Part shown: in pieces, positions 1-10,214 of the stretch | Layout of the letters: every line of letters begins with the position of its first letter | Position numbering within the stretch: position 1 is the stretch's first letter | Source of the DNA: Arsenophonus sp052174115 | GTDB lineage: Bacteria > Pseudomonadota > Gammaproteobacteria > Enterobacterales > Enterobacteriaceae | Length of the DNA stretch: 64,000 bases | Direction: 5' to 3' | NCBI GenBank assembly: GCA_052174115.1 | Contig: JBQMRX010000001.1 | Coordinates: forward strand, 806,001 to 870,000 | Program-made: the position numbers and the translations under genes | Notes under the pieces: generated by a model | Told to the model about the DNA's origin: nothing | What the model saw: only the letters and a program-made list of their open reading frames with translations | The model's database searches: none

Positions 1-756
1 ATTTATAACGAAATTAAAATTTGTTTATTTTAATGATAAAATTAAACGATAAAAACTGAATAATTAAATATAATAATTATTATTATGAGCAATAAAATAT
101 TATTAATACTCTTAAAATTAGAGTAATATTTAATTGTATTTAAATTTTATAAATTTAAAGATTTCAATATAATTATTCAAGAAAAAGTTTTGATTTTTTT
201 TTAAATAAATCATTTAGTATATGAAATACTAAATGATTTGTCTAAAAACTTTATGGTATATTAAAAATAAATCTAAATTTTTCCTATAAATAAATATATT
301 TTAGTATCTAAAAGAATATGTATTTTATGATTAATATTAATATACCTGAATATCATATAAATGATATTAATGGTAAATTATAAACATTATAGGTATATTA
401 TTTTAAAATATTTTATGTAAATTAAAGAAAAAAGTTAACAGAAAAATGCTTGAATAATCAAAAATTTTGATGTATTTAATTATTATTTACTATAAATTTA
501 TAAGATAAAATTGTTTAAAATTGCTACATGATTAACTTAAAAAAGGAACTAAAAATTATTTTATTAAATTTAATAATCAAAATGTCAATAATTTTATATA
601 AATTAGTATTAATTAAGATTGAAAATTATTATTAAATATGATTTTATAATACACTTGCAGAAATTAAAATTGTATTAATATTTAATTTTAAATTAAATTA
701 ATAAAAAATTTATTTATTTTATATTAAAATACTATAGTAAAACTATATAATTTATT
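1..756. other. AT-rich gap downstream of rpoH
   Basis: No coding region is visible on either strand. The stretch is almost entirely A/T. It holds a 14-bp-arm hairpin (207-220 with 226-239) and a nested pair of inverted repeats at 338-400 (outer arms 338-347/391-400, inner arms 349-356/361-368). These could be remnants of terminators or of a lost gene. No function can be assigned. Confidence 0.6.
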
Positions 757-1605
757 TTAAGTTTCCATTACTAATCGAAGTTTTTTCATAGCATTTTTTT
801 CTAATTGACGAACACGCTCAGCAGATACATTATATTTATCAGCTAAATTTTGTAAAGTTGTTTTATTTTCATCATCGAGCCAACGCATACGAATTATATC
901 TTGGCTACGTTCGTCTAAAGTAAATAATGCTTGTGTTAATTTATCAGTAGCATGATTTTCCCAATTATCTTCTTCAATACTATCAGCAAAATCAGAAGAT
1001 TTATCCTGTAGATATAAAACTGGTGCAGTAATAGTATTTTCACTATCATCACTCATATCAAATGCCATATCTTGCGCAGACATTCTAGATTCCATCTCAC
1101 GAACATCTTTACTGGTTACACCTAACTCTTTAGCAACTATATCAACTTCATTTTGATTAAACCAACCAATACGTTTTTTATTCTTACGTAAATTAAAAAA
1201 AAGTTTACGTTGAGCTTTTGTTGTTGCAATTTTAACTATCCGCCAATTCCGTAATACATATTCATGGATTTCAGCTTTAATCCAATGAACAGCAAATGAA
1301 ACTAAACGTACACCAACTTCAGGATTAAAACGACGAACAGCTTTCATTAAACCAATATTACCTTCTTGGATGAGATCTGCTTGTGGTAGCCCATAACCTG
1401 AATAATTATGAGCGATATGAATAACAAAACGTAAATGGGAAAGTATAATTTGTTTAGCTGCATTTAAATCACCATGATAATGTAATCTTTTTGCATATTC
1501 TTGTTCCTCCTCAGCTGTTAACATTGGATAAGCATTAGCTGAACGTACATAAGCTTCAATACTACCTTGTGGAATTAATACTAATAATTGTATATCTTTT
1601 GTCAT
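757..1605 (-). CDS. rpoH: RNA polymerase heat-shock sigma factor sigma-32
   Basis: Directs RNA polymerase to heat-shock promoters (chaperones, proteases). The 282-aa protein is full length against the 284 aa of E. coli. Region 2 is almost unchanged (GLPQADLIQEGNIGLMKAVR near residues 73-92, then the region 2.4 WIKAEIHEYVLRNW). The family RpoH box, with QRKLFFNLR near 132-140, is intact. The region 4.2 helix-turn-helix (VSAERVRQLEKNAMKKLR) closes the protein. The start has a good ribosome site: AGAGGA lies just before ATG. In E. coli rpoH follows ftsYEX on the same strand. Here ftsE and ftsX are absent and 1.3 kb of decayed sequence separates rpoH from ftsY. Identification is secure from family-wide conservation. 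Confidence 0.97.
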   Translation of the reverse strand: MTKDIQLLVLIPQGSIEAYVRSANAYPMLTAEEEQEYAKRLHYHGDLNAAKQIILSHLRFVIHIAHNYSGYGLPQADLIQEGNIGLMKAVRRFNPEVGVRLVSFAVHWIKAEIHEYVLRNWRIVKIATTKAQRKLFFNLRKNKKRIGWFNQNEVDIVAKELGVTSKDVREMESRMSAQDMAFDMSDDSENTITAPVLYLQDKSSDFADSIEEDNWENHATDKLTQALFTLDERSQDIIRMRWLDDENKTTLQNLADKYNVSAERVRQLEKNAMKKLRLVMET

Positions 1606-2792
1606 TGATATCCTCTTTAACTTTAAAGAACTAAAAATTAGTTATAAAATTTTTTTTAGATCCTATTATTTAATAAATAATCTAATATCAAATAGTTTAT
1701 TATTGTTTGATGTTGAAGAAAAATTACTTTAATGTAATATGTTAAACTTTTAGAATTAATATAATAACAGGATAAAAGTTTAATATTAATTATAAAAATT
1801 ATTTTTTTGCAAAAATTCATTTAGAGTATAATATCTTAAGTGCTAAATTATTATAATGTAAATTAAAAAGATAATTAGCTAATAATTGTTATAATTTTAT
1901 ATAATTAATAATAGATTATTTTATTTATAATATTTAAATATGAATATAATATTAAGTATAACTACTATTTATGTAACATATTGTCAGTTATTGATTTAAT
2001 AATATATAAAATATTAATGAGAATAAATTATTAATAATCAAAATTTATTATAATATCTTTATTTAAACATAGATATATAATAAAATCATTTACTAATTAG
2101 ATTAATTTTGTAATATTAATTATGTTTTTATTAGTAAGAATATTTAATTTTATATTATTTAATATTTATTAAAAATAATTTTTATTAAAAATATTATTTA
2201 TTATTATAATTTATTTAATTAAACATAATTAATTCAATTAAATGAAAAAGTAAATTATTATTTTTGTATAAATATCTTTAATTTTAATTAATTGATTCAA
2301 TTTATTATTTAGACTTATTAATAATTAATTATTAATTTTAAAAATTAATTTAGCATAATAATTATTTCTGAACAATAAAGTTATTTTCAAAAAAATTAAT
2401 TTTATACTTAATCTTAATTAATTATAAAATTTAACTATGTCTTTTAAAAATAAATAAAAAAATTAAAATTTTAAAAATCATTCAATTATTTAACTATAAT
2501 TATTTTATTTATTTAATACTTTTTTAAATTTAAATTTAATTTAAATAAGTTTTTAATTGAAGTATTTAAAAAAATTATTATTTACTTGTTTATTAAAAAA
2601 TTTAAAATACTATATTAAAATTAGATAAAATATTATTGAGTTCATTATAATAACTAAAATATTAAAAATATAAATAAAAAATAATTTAATTAATTTATTA
2701 ATATATTTATATAAACATAATATAATTTATTTTATTATTAACATTTTTAATATTTTAGTTTTTAAAGTTAAAAATTAACTTTATTAAAGTGC
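1606..2792. other. Decayed gap where ftsE and ftsX would lie
   Basis: E. coli carries ftsE and ftsX between ftsY and rpoH. Here the interval is nearly pure A/T with scattered stop codons in all frames, and I can recognise no fragment of either gene. The part next to 1606 must carry the rpoH promoter and leader, but I cannot place a confident promoter in such AT-rich sequence. Confidence 0.55.
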
Positions 2793-2845
2793 TTTATCAT
2801 CTTCATCATAAAGAAATTATATTTCTTTATGATGAAGATGATAAA
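2793..2845 (-). terminator. Long perfect hairpin downstream of ftsY
   Basis: A perfect 25-bp inverted repeat (2793-2817 with 2821-2845) around a 3-nt loop lies about 60 bp past the ftsY stop. Its arms include several G/C pairs, unlike the surrounding sequence. The position suits a terminator for ftsY. No clean T-tract follows on the minus strand, so its mode of action is inferred. Confidence 0.6.
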
Positions 2846-2908
2846 TAATATTTTAAGTACTTATTATTCATATATAGTAATTTTTATTAATATATTCAAA
2901 GTGAATTA

Positions 2909-3883
2909 TTAATATTTATATTCTTCTGGAAAAAATGCTTTAATAAAATCATTAACTATAAACGGATAAAGATCATTAATATCTTCACCAATTCCAATAT
3001 AACGAATTGGAATTTGAAATTGATCAGCAATAGAAAAAATTACACCACCTTTAGCTGTACCATCAAATTTAGTTAGAATAATACCAGTTAATCTCATTGT
3101 TTGATGAAAAATTTTAGTTTGATTAATTGCATTTTGACCAGTAGTAGCATCTAATATAAGTATTATCTCATGAGGAGCTTTTTTATCAATTTTTTGCATA
3201 ACTCTAATAATTTTTTTTAATTCTTTCATTAAATATTCTTTATTTTGTAATCGTCCAGCAGTATCTACAATTAATATGTCGATCTTTTTTGTTTTTGCTA
3301 ATTGAAATGCATTAAAAATAACTGATGCAGAATCTGCTCCAATATGTTGAGCAACAACGGGAATATTATTGCGTTCTCCTAAAATTTGTAATTGTTCAAT
3401 CGCAGCTGCCCTAAATGTATCTCCAGCGGCTAATATTACTGATTTAGCTTTCATTTGAAATTGATATGCTAATTTAGCGATTGTTGTTGTTTTACCAGCT
3501 CCATTAACCCCAACTATTAATATTACATACGGTAGCTTATTTTTTATGATTAATGGTTGATTAACATTAAATAAAATATTAGCCATTTCTTCTCGTAATT
3601 TGTTATAAAGAATTGCACTATTATTTAGTTCTTTGTGATTAGTATAAGTAATTAAATTATTTATAATTTTTCGTGTTGTTTCTATCCCTATATCATTGAG
3701 TAAAAGTTTCTCTTCTAACTCATTAAATAAATTATTATTAATTTTTTTATTATTAAAAAAATTAATAAAATTTTCTCCCATATTTTCTCGAGTTTTTAAT
3801 AAACTTTGTCTTAATCGAGAAAAAAAATTCTCTTTTTCTATTTTTTTTTGCTGTTGTGTTAATGATGCTTTTTTTTTATTCAT
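2909..3883 (-). CDS. ftsY: Signal recognition particle receptor FtsY, short form
   Basis: FtsY is the membrane-associated GTPase that receives ribosome-SRP complexes for co-translational insertion of inner-membrane proteins. At 324 aa it is far shorter than E. coli FtsY (497 aa) because the long acidic A domain is missing. What remains starts with a Lys-rich tail and the FFSRLRQSLLKT helix that corresponds to the membrane-binding NG+1 helix, then N and G domains. The P-loop GVNGAGKTT is at about 125-133, and DTAGRLQ and the TKFDG specificity motif follow. The start ATG is close to a GGAA. Two runs of nine A occur in its first 20 codons. The short form is known to suffice in several bacteria, so it is probably functional. 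Confidence 0.95.
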   Translation of the reverse strand: MNKKKASLTQQQKKIEKENFFSRLRQSLLKTRENMGENFINFFNNKKINNNLFNELEEKLLLNDIGIETTRKIINNLITYTNHKELNNSAILYNKLREEMANILFNVNQPLIIKNKLPYVILIVGVNGAGKTTTIAKLAYQFQMKAKSVILAAGDTFRAAAIEQLQILGERNNIPVVAQHIGADSASVIFNAFQLAKTKKIDILIVDTAGRLQNKEYLMKELKKIIRVMQKIDKKAPHEIILILDATTGQNAINQTKIFHQTMRLTGIILTKFDGTAKGGVIFSIADQFQIPIRYIGIGEDINDLYPFIVNDFIKAFFPEEYKY

Positions 3884-4206
3884 CTATTCCTTATAAAATA
3901 TCTCTACATTTATTAAATAAAATAATTTTTATAAACTTAATAATTTTTATTTAAAATTAATTATTTTTTATTTTAAATATATTTTTTATTTTTCAATTAT
4001 ATTTAAAATTATTTTTAATAATAAAAATATAATTTTTTTAATATAAAATATTAATATTAATACTGTATCATTTGATTTTATTCAAATATAAATTTGATAT
4101 TATTTTTATATTAATATAAAAATAATTTTATTTTCTATATTATATCTATAAATATTAGTATTATAACTATTATAGTAAAAATTATAATAGTTATAATATT
4201 TAAGTT
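3884..4206. other. Divergent ftsY/rsmD intergenic region with hairpins
   Basis: The region must hold the start signals of both divergent genes. It contains a perfect 28-bp palindrome (4099-4126). It also has a 16-bp-arm hairpin (4159-4174 with 4183-4198) ending nine bases before the rsmD start codon. I see no convincing Shine-Dalgarno for rsmD. Individual promoters cannot be called reliably in this composition. Confidence 0.5.
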
Positions 4207-4785
4207 ATGAAAAAAAAAATAAAATCTACAACATATGGCAAGATTCGTATCATTGGTGGAAAATGGCGGGGGCGTAAATTATCTATTTTTAATTATGAAG
4301 ATTTACGTCCAACAACAAATAAGATCAGAGAAACTTTATTTAATTGGTTAATACCAGTTATTAAAAATGCTAATTGTTTTGATTGTTTTGCTGGTAGTGG
4401 TGCTTTATCTATTGAAGCGCTTTCTCGTTATGCTGCTTCGGTTACATTAATTGAACTAAATAGATTTATCGCAAAACAACTTATAATTAATTTAACTAAA
4501 TTAAAAGCAAAAAACGCACAAGTAATTAATATTAATATATTGAACTATTTAGCACAAGTAGGAATAGGTTATGATGTTATTTTTCTTGATCCACCTTTTT
4601 ATAAACATCTATTAGAACAAACAGCTTTATTATTAGAACAAAATGGTTGGTTAACGAGAAAATGTTGGATTTATATTGAGACGGAAAATGAATCTAATTT
4701 GTCTATTTTACCAAAAAATTGGTATGTTTATCGTAAAAAAATCTCAAGACAAATTGTTTATTCTCTTTATATTCGTTATCAATAA
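4207..4785 (+). CDS. rsmD: 16S rRNA (guanine-966 N2) methyltransferase
   Basis: Methylates N2 of G966 in 16S rRNA during 30S assembly, using S-adenosylmethionine. The 192 aa are close to E. coli's 198. The N-terminal IRIIGGKWRGRKL substrate region, the SAM-binding FDCFAGSGALSIEALSR (about 58-74) and the catalytic DPPF motif (about 126-129) are present. Codons 2-5 form a run of ten A (4210-4219), a potential slippage site. No clear ribosome site precedes the ATG. In E. coli rsmD is also divergent from ftsY, so the neighbourhood supports the call. Confidence 0.95.
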   Translation: MKKKIKSTTYGKIRIIGGKWRGRKLSIFNYEDLRPTTNKIRETLFNWLIPVIKNANCFDCFAGSGALSIEALSRYAASVTLIELNRFIAKQLIINLTKLKAKNAQVININILNYLAQVGIGYDVIFLDPPFYKHLLEQTALLLEQNGWLTRKCWIYIETENESNLSILPKNWYVYRKKISRQIVYSLYIRYQ

Positions 4786-4788
4786 TTA

Positions 4789-4806
4789 GTTAGAAATTAT
4801 TCTAAC
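4789..4806 (+). terminator. Small hairpin after rsmD
   Basis: GTTAGAA pairs with TTCTAAC across a 4-nt loop just after the rsmD stop. It is a weak stem of seven base pairs and could be chance. I list it because of its position. Confidence 0.3.
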
Positions 4807-6703
4807 AATAATATACTAATAAATTATTAATATTTTTTATTTTTAAATTTTAAGTTTTTACACAAAAAACTATATAAATTATAATAATAAATTACTATTA
4901 ATTATAATGTTAATCTATTATTAAAAATATAATTAATAAATAGAATTTTTTTTAAAAACTATTAATATTACTTATTAATATATAGATAAATTTAAAAATA
5001 AATATATTTATATAACTGATTATTTATTTATATCAAAATTAATATTAATTATATTAACAAATAAAATTATTTTTTAATAAATTAAAAATACTGTAATTTA
5101 TCTAAAATAGTACATATAAGTTTAAAATAACTATTAATAAAATTAATTACATAAAAACTGAAAATATTATTTAAAACTCTTGAACTTAATGTTATTTATT
5201 ATCTTTAATAATAATTTAATAATAAATTTTTTTTTATAAAAAATAAAATAAATTTTAATATAATAATATCATGGATAAATAAATAATAATATTGTTATTA
5301 TTATTTTTTAAAAAGATTCTAATTATATTTTTCTGAACATAGAATAATTTATTTATTATATTTTATTTAGCTATAATTTATAATATTATTTATCTAAATA
5401 TAATATTAACTATTTTATGTATTATTAATATGTTAGATTTTATCATGTAAATAAAAATGTTAATTATTTATTAACTAAAAATAAATTTAATCTTTATAAT
5501 CAATAAAAATTATATTTAATGTAATTAATTATTTATTAAATAATTTAATTTTGTTTATTTTTTATATTTCTATTATTCTATAATATATTTAATTTTAGTA
5601 TATCTATAATTAGATAATATTAAAATTAACAATATTTAATATAATATATTTTAAAATTAAAATTTTTTATTTTTTAAAATATTTAATTAAATTATTTATA
5701 TATATCTTCTAAGTTTTATATATAAAATCGATATGATTAATAATTTATTTATTCCTATAATTTAATAAACAATTTACAGTTTATAATTTAAGTTTTATAT
5801 ATTTATTTTCAATATTTTATTTATATAAATAAAATATTGAAATATAATGAATCATGAATATTTAATTTATAAATTTAATTATTTATTTTTTTACTTAATA
5901 TTTGATAACTTTTATTATAAATTAATTTTATATTCAAAACAATTTTTTATTATTAAGAAAACTTTAAATATGTTATATAATTAAAAGAATTTTTTATAAA
6001 AATTATAATACATTGATATTTTAGGAAATTAATTTATGCTATTATCTATTATCTAATTAAAATTTACCTAAATAACTAGTTAATAATTTAATCTTATATT
6101 AAATTTAGTATTAAATAAATTATATATATTAAATATTAATATTATTAATTCAAAAAATATATAAATAAATATTTTGTAATTAATACTATAATAATTAATA
6201 TCATCAGAATCATTTATACTATTTTAAAAATCAATATAGAATTATTAAATGAATTTTATTAATTTTTAATAAAAGTATATAATATATAAATTTAATATTT
6301 TTTAAAAAATTAATAAATATTATAAAATATTTTTTTGATTTATAATATGTAATTAAAAATAATATCAGAATAAAAAATTATAATTAATTAAACTATAATA
6401 TTAATTATTAAAAAATTAAAAATTAAATCATTATATATGTTTAATTATTAATTAACTTATTAATCATTTTAATTAATTTATAAATTTAATTATTAGGTTA
6501 ATTATTATTAACTTGATGTTTTATTTAATATAGTTATAAAAATTTATAATAGTTTATTATTATTTTTAATAAATTGTATTTTATCTATTAATTTCATCTA
6601 TACTTATCTATACGTAATTATATTTTACATAAATATAAATGAATAATATGTAATTGATTTATAAAGACTTAAAATGCATTATCTGAGCTTATATTTTTTA
6701 ATA
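4807..6703. other. 1.9-kb decayed gap between rsmD and tusA
   Basis: In E. coli this interval carries yhhL, yhhM, yhhN and zntA. Nothing resembling them is left. The only ordered structure I see is a perfect 36-bp palindrome without a loop at 5807-5842, which includes one C-G pair. Confidence 0.55.
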
Positions 6704-6952
6704 TTAATTAATTTTCTTACGGATTAAATAACGATAAGGTAATTTATTGATTTCTTTAGATAGTAATTGATTATCCATAAAATGACAAAAAGCAGGAATA
6801 TCACGGATTGTAGCTGGGTCATCAGCAATGATTAATAATATTTCACCTTTAGTCATTTGACGAATTATTTTTCTTATTATCATAATTGGTTCAGGACAAC
6901 GTAATCCTTGTATATCAAGGATTTGATTTGGATCAGTAAAAATGTTTGACAT
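6704..6952 (-). CDS. tusA: Sulfur carrier protein TusA
   Basis: TusA carries persulfide sulfur from the cysteine desulfurase IscS into tRNA thiolation (mnm5s2U34, through TusBCD/E and MnmA) and molybdopterin metabolism. The 82 aa match E. coli's 81. The active cysteine is Cys19 in the signature LRCPEP. It sits beside yhhQ, divergently, as in E. coli. No partner (TusBCD, TusE, MnmA, IscS) is in this window. The start ATG is the only reasonable one. Confidence 0.95.
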   Translation of the reverse strand: MSNIFTDPNQILDIQGLRCPEPIMIIRKIIRQMTKGEILLIIADDPATIRDIPAFCHFMDNQLLSKEINKLPYRYLIRKKIN

Positions 6953-7100
6953 AAGCTTTTATTTTAAAAAAATTAAATAAAATATAAGTAAATTTTATTA
7001 TTAATTTGTTTTTACTTTATAATCACGATAGACTCTATCATATTTTATGACTATATTATAATAATTTTATTGATAAAACATTTAAACAAAATGATATAAC

Positions 7101-7744
7101 ATGCTTAAATTGACTCAACAACAAAAAATTAAGTCGTTAATTTGTTTTTCTTTTTTACATATTTTTATTATTACTTTTAGTAACTATTTAGTACAATTAC
7201 CAATTATTATTTTTTATTTTCATACAACATGGGGAGTTTTTACTTTTCCTTTTATTTTTTTGATAACAGATCTAACTGTACGTATTTATGGTGCTTCTTT
7301 AGCTAAAAGAATTATTATGATAGTTATTTTACCTGGTCTTTTTTTTTCTTATATTTTTTCTACACTTTTTTATAAAGGTCAATGGCAAGGATTTATCATA
7401 TTAAATAAATTTAATTTATCTGTTACTCGTATTGTTATAGCAAGTTTTGCTGCTTATGTTTTAGGTCAGTTTATAGATATTTTTGTATTTAATAAATTAC
7501 GTAATTATCGTTATTGGTGGATTGCACCGATTACTTCAATATTTTTCGGTAAATTAATAGATACTATTTCTTTTTTTTTATTGGATTTTATCGAAGTAAT
7601 AACTATTTTATAGCAATAAATTTGCTGGAAATTGCTTTGGTTGATTATGGTTTTAATTTATTAATTTGTTTATTATTTTTTCTTCCTGCTTATAAATTAT
7701 TATTAAATTTTATTTTAAGTTATTTTTTTAAAAATTATATATAA
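7101..7744 (+). pseudogene. yhhQ: Queuosine precursor transporter YhhQ, single-base frameshift
   Basis: YhhQ imports queuine/7-cyano-7-deazaguanine precursors for tRNA queuosine. The intact frame from 7101 gives 170 aa with the family's N-terminal membrane segments (SNYLVQLP, FHTTWG, FPFIFLITDLTVRIYGA) and stops at 7613. From 7571 the next frame continues the family sequence without a break: FFFIGFYRSNNYF, then LEIALVDYGF and LLFFLP, to a stop at 7742-7744. That restores about 214 aa against 221 in E. coli. The break is in a run of nine T (7571-7579), where ten T would keep the frame. Downstream codons remain clean, so the lesion is recent, an assembly or read error, or bypassed by transcriptional slippage. 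The N-terminal fragment alone would lack the last membrane segments. Confidence 0.9.
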
Positions 7745-8040
7745 ATATAGTTATTTATATTAACAAAAATAATAATTTATAAAATTAAAAAAATACTCTT
7801 TATTAATTTAATTATACATATAAGATCTTAAATTATAAAAATAAAATAAAAACTAATATATTCTATATTTTATACAATAACACAGATTATTATTTGTATT
7901 AATCATAATTTTTACTGTTATTCTTTTATATAAATATCAATATTAAATATTAATATAATTAGTATTTTATTTATTAAAAATAAATAATATTAATGCTAAT
8001 TTTACTAATTTAGTATAATCTAAAAATAAAATTTTCTTTA
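7745..8040. other. Convergent yhhQ/epmA gap
   Basis: AT-rich spacer between two convergent genes. I see no coding sequence. No separate yhhQ terminator is evident. Confidence 0.5.
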
Positions 8041-8084
8041 AGTATTAATTATTATTATTTGATTAAATAATAATAATTAATACT
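8041..8084 (-). terminator. Perfect hairpin overlapping the epmA stop
   Basis: A 20-bp perfect inverted repeat (8041-8060 with 8065-8084) with loop GATT starts inside the epmA stop codon. On the minus strand it is followed by a T-rich stretch with short A interruptions. This is a plausible intrinsic terminator for epmA, and possibly for yhhQ on the other strand. Confidence 0.65.
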
Positions 8085-9063
8085 AAGCTTTTTCTATAGA
8101 AAAAGAAATAACATCACTAATTTTTTTTGCGTTCAAAGCTAACATAATTAAACGATCAATACCTAAAGCAACACCAGAACAATTTTGAGTTATTTTATCT
8201 AATGAAGAAAGTAAATATTCATCAATAAGTTGTACTGGTAAACCCATTTTTTTTCGAATTTTATTATCATGTTCAAAACGGTCTCTTTGTTCTTTTGAGT
8301 TAGTTAATTCATGAAAACCATTAGCTAGTTCAATATTTTTAAAGTATATTTCAAAACGTTCAGCAACTCGTTGATCTTTTTTATTAATTTTAGCTAATGC
8401 TGCTTGTGAAGAAGGAAAATGATAGATAACAGTTGGTTTATCTTTACCTAAATTAGGTTCAATCCCCATTGTAAATAAAAATTGTAATAATGTATCTTTA
8501 TTTTCTTCTTTTTTTGCATTATTTAAACCTAATTTTATTACTGCATTACGTAATTGTTGTTTTTTTAATTCTAGTGATAATGGATCAATATTTAGATAAT
8601 ATTGAAATGCTTCCTGATATGACATTCGCTTTGTTGGTTGGCAATTTAAAATTTGTTGCAAAAAATCATCAACTTCATCAATAAGTTGATGCATATCATA
8701 ATTAGGTCGATACCATTCAAGGATAGTAAATTCTGGATTATGGTAGCGTCCATTTTCTGTATTACGAAAAGATTTAATTATTTGATATATAGGCCCACTT
8801 CCGGCTGCTAGTAAACGTTTCATATGATATTCAGGACTAGTTATCATATATAATTTACTATTGTCGGTAATTGTAGGAGCAAGAAATTGAGTTTCAAATG
8901 GTAATATATGAATATCTGTTACAGTAAATTTGCTTAATATAGGGGTTTCTACTTCTATTATATTTCTATTGCTAAAAAAACGCCTAATTTTAGCGATAAT
9001 TTTACTTCTTTTTATTAAATTATTAATAGACAGATTTGGTTGCCATTTTACTATATTACTCAT
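8083..9063 (-). CDS. epmA: Elongation factor P (R)-beta-lysine ligase
   Basis: EpmA (also PoxA/YjeA/GenX) attaches (R)-beta-lysine to a lysine of EF-P, which then rescues ribosomes stalled on polyproline. It is a class II lysyl-tRNA synthetase paralogue without the anticodon-binding domain. The 326 aa equal the family length (325 in E. coli). Class II motifs are visible: VETPIL (motif 1), FRNTENGRYHNPEFTILEWYR (motif 2, split by family residues) and GVALGIDRLIMLAL (motif 3). Its partners EpmB and EF-P are not in this window. The gene stands alone between long gaps. Confidence 0.95.
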   Translation of the reverse strand: MSNIVKWQPNLSINNLIKRSKIIAKIRRFFSNRNIIEVETPILSKFTVTDIHILPFETQFLAPTITDNSKLYMITSPEYHMKRLLAAGSGPIYQIIKSFRNTENGRYHNPEFTILEWYRPNYDMHQLIDEVDDFLQQILNCQPTKRMSYQEAFQYYLNIDPLSLELKKQQLRNAVIKLGLNNAKKEENKDTLLQFLFTMGIEPNLGKDKPTVIYHFPSSQAALAKINKKDQRVAERFEIYFKNIELANGFHELTNSKEQRDRFEHDNKIRKKMGLPVQLIDEYLLSSLDKITQNCSGVALGIDRLIMLALNAKKISDVISFSIEKA

Positions 9064-9232
9064 TGTAAAATTCCAAAAAAATAAAGTGTATTAGTATATT
9101 ATTTTTTAACTAAATATTTTATATTGTTTATAATAACAATTTAAATTAATAAATAATAATTTTATTTAAAAGAAATAAAAAATATAAAATATTAATTAAT
9201 TAAAAATAAGTAATTAATATTTATTAAAAATA

Positions 9233-9275
9233 TATTTATTTAATTATATATTTTTTATATATAATTAAATAAATA
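9233..9275. repeat. Inverted repeat, 19-bp arms
   Basis: Perfect arms 9233-9251 and 9257-9275 flank a T5 loop. It lies in the leader side of epmA but is entirely A/T. It may be a relic terminator; function unknown. Confidence 0.5.
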
Positions 9276-9782
9276 AAATATTTTAACTAAAAATTTTAAA
9301 AACATAAAATAAATATAATTACCAAAATTTACATTTTAAATATTTTAAAATGTAAAAATTAATTTCTTAAGAAAAATATAAATATAAATGTGTTTTTAAT
9401 TAATTAAAATAAAATAAATATATATTAATAAGTAATAATTAATCATTATATAAAATTAATTGTTATATTTATATTTAAAATTTATTATTAATTATATTAA
9501 TAATTGAATTTAAATAAATAACATAAAAAAATAAAATTTATTTAATTTTATTTAAGATAAAAAATGATAAATATATTAATTTTTTAAGATATTTAATATC
9601 TTAAATATCTTAAAAAAGTATTCAAAACATTTCATTTGTTTTGTATACTAAAAATAGTATCGTTATTATGTTATAAATAAAAATAAAAAATCTAGTTAAT
9701 TAAATTCATTTAAAGATTATCTAAATATGATTTTTTATAACTTTTTTGTTATTTTATTAAAATTAAAAGATAAATACAAAAA

Positions 9783-9833
9783 TTACAATTTAAACAAATA
9801 AAAAATTAATATTTTTATTTGTTTAAATTGTAA
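9783..9833. repeat. Inverted repeat, 22-bp arms
   Basis: Perfect arms 9783-9804 and 9812-9833 flank a 7-nt loop. The arms include G/C pairs (TTACAATTTAAACAAAT core). No gene ends nearby, so it may be the terminator of a deleted gene or a structured transcript. Confidence 0.55.
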
Positions 9834-10214
9834 CTATATACTTAAAGTTATATTAGATACTACAATAAATATAAAATATTATATATTTTAATATGATTGA
9901 TTGATTTTTTTAAAAAAAATAATACATCAAATATTATTAATTATTTATTAGTTGTAAAACAATATATTAGAATTTTAATAAAATATCTGTAAAAAATTGA
10001 TTGTCAGTAAAACTAGTTATTAAATTTATAACTCTTAATTATAATTAAAATTAATTAGTTTATATTAATTAATTATATAGTCAAGATTAATAATCTTATT
10101 GTTATTCAAAAAATATGTTTTTAATAATTATCATTTTATTTTTATGTGACACTAAAAATAAAAAAGTATAAATATAACATAATTATTATAATGATCTTCA
10201 TATTAGGATAATTT

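Larger units (their letters stand above)
9064..10214. other. Palindrome-rich gap between epmA and zur
   Basis: No gene is visible. Four long hairpins lie in 600 bp: 9233-9251/9257-9275 (19-bp arms), 9328-9340/9344-9356 (13 bp), 9580-9594/9603-9617 (15 bp) and 9783-9804/9812-9833 (22 bp). The zur promoter should lie near the right end. Confidence 0.6.
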
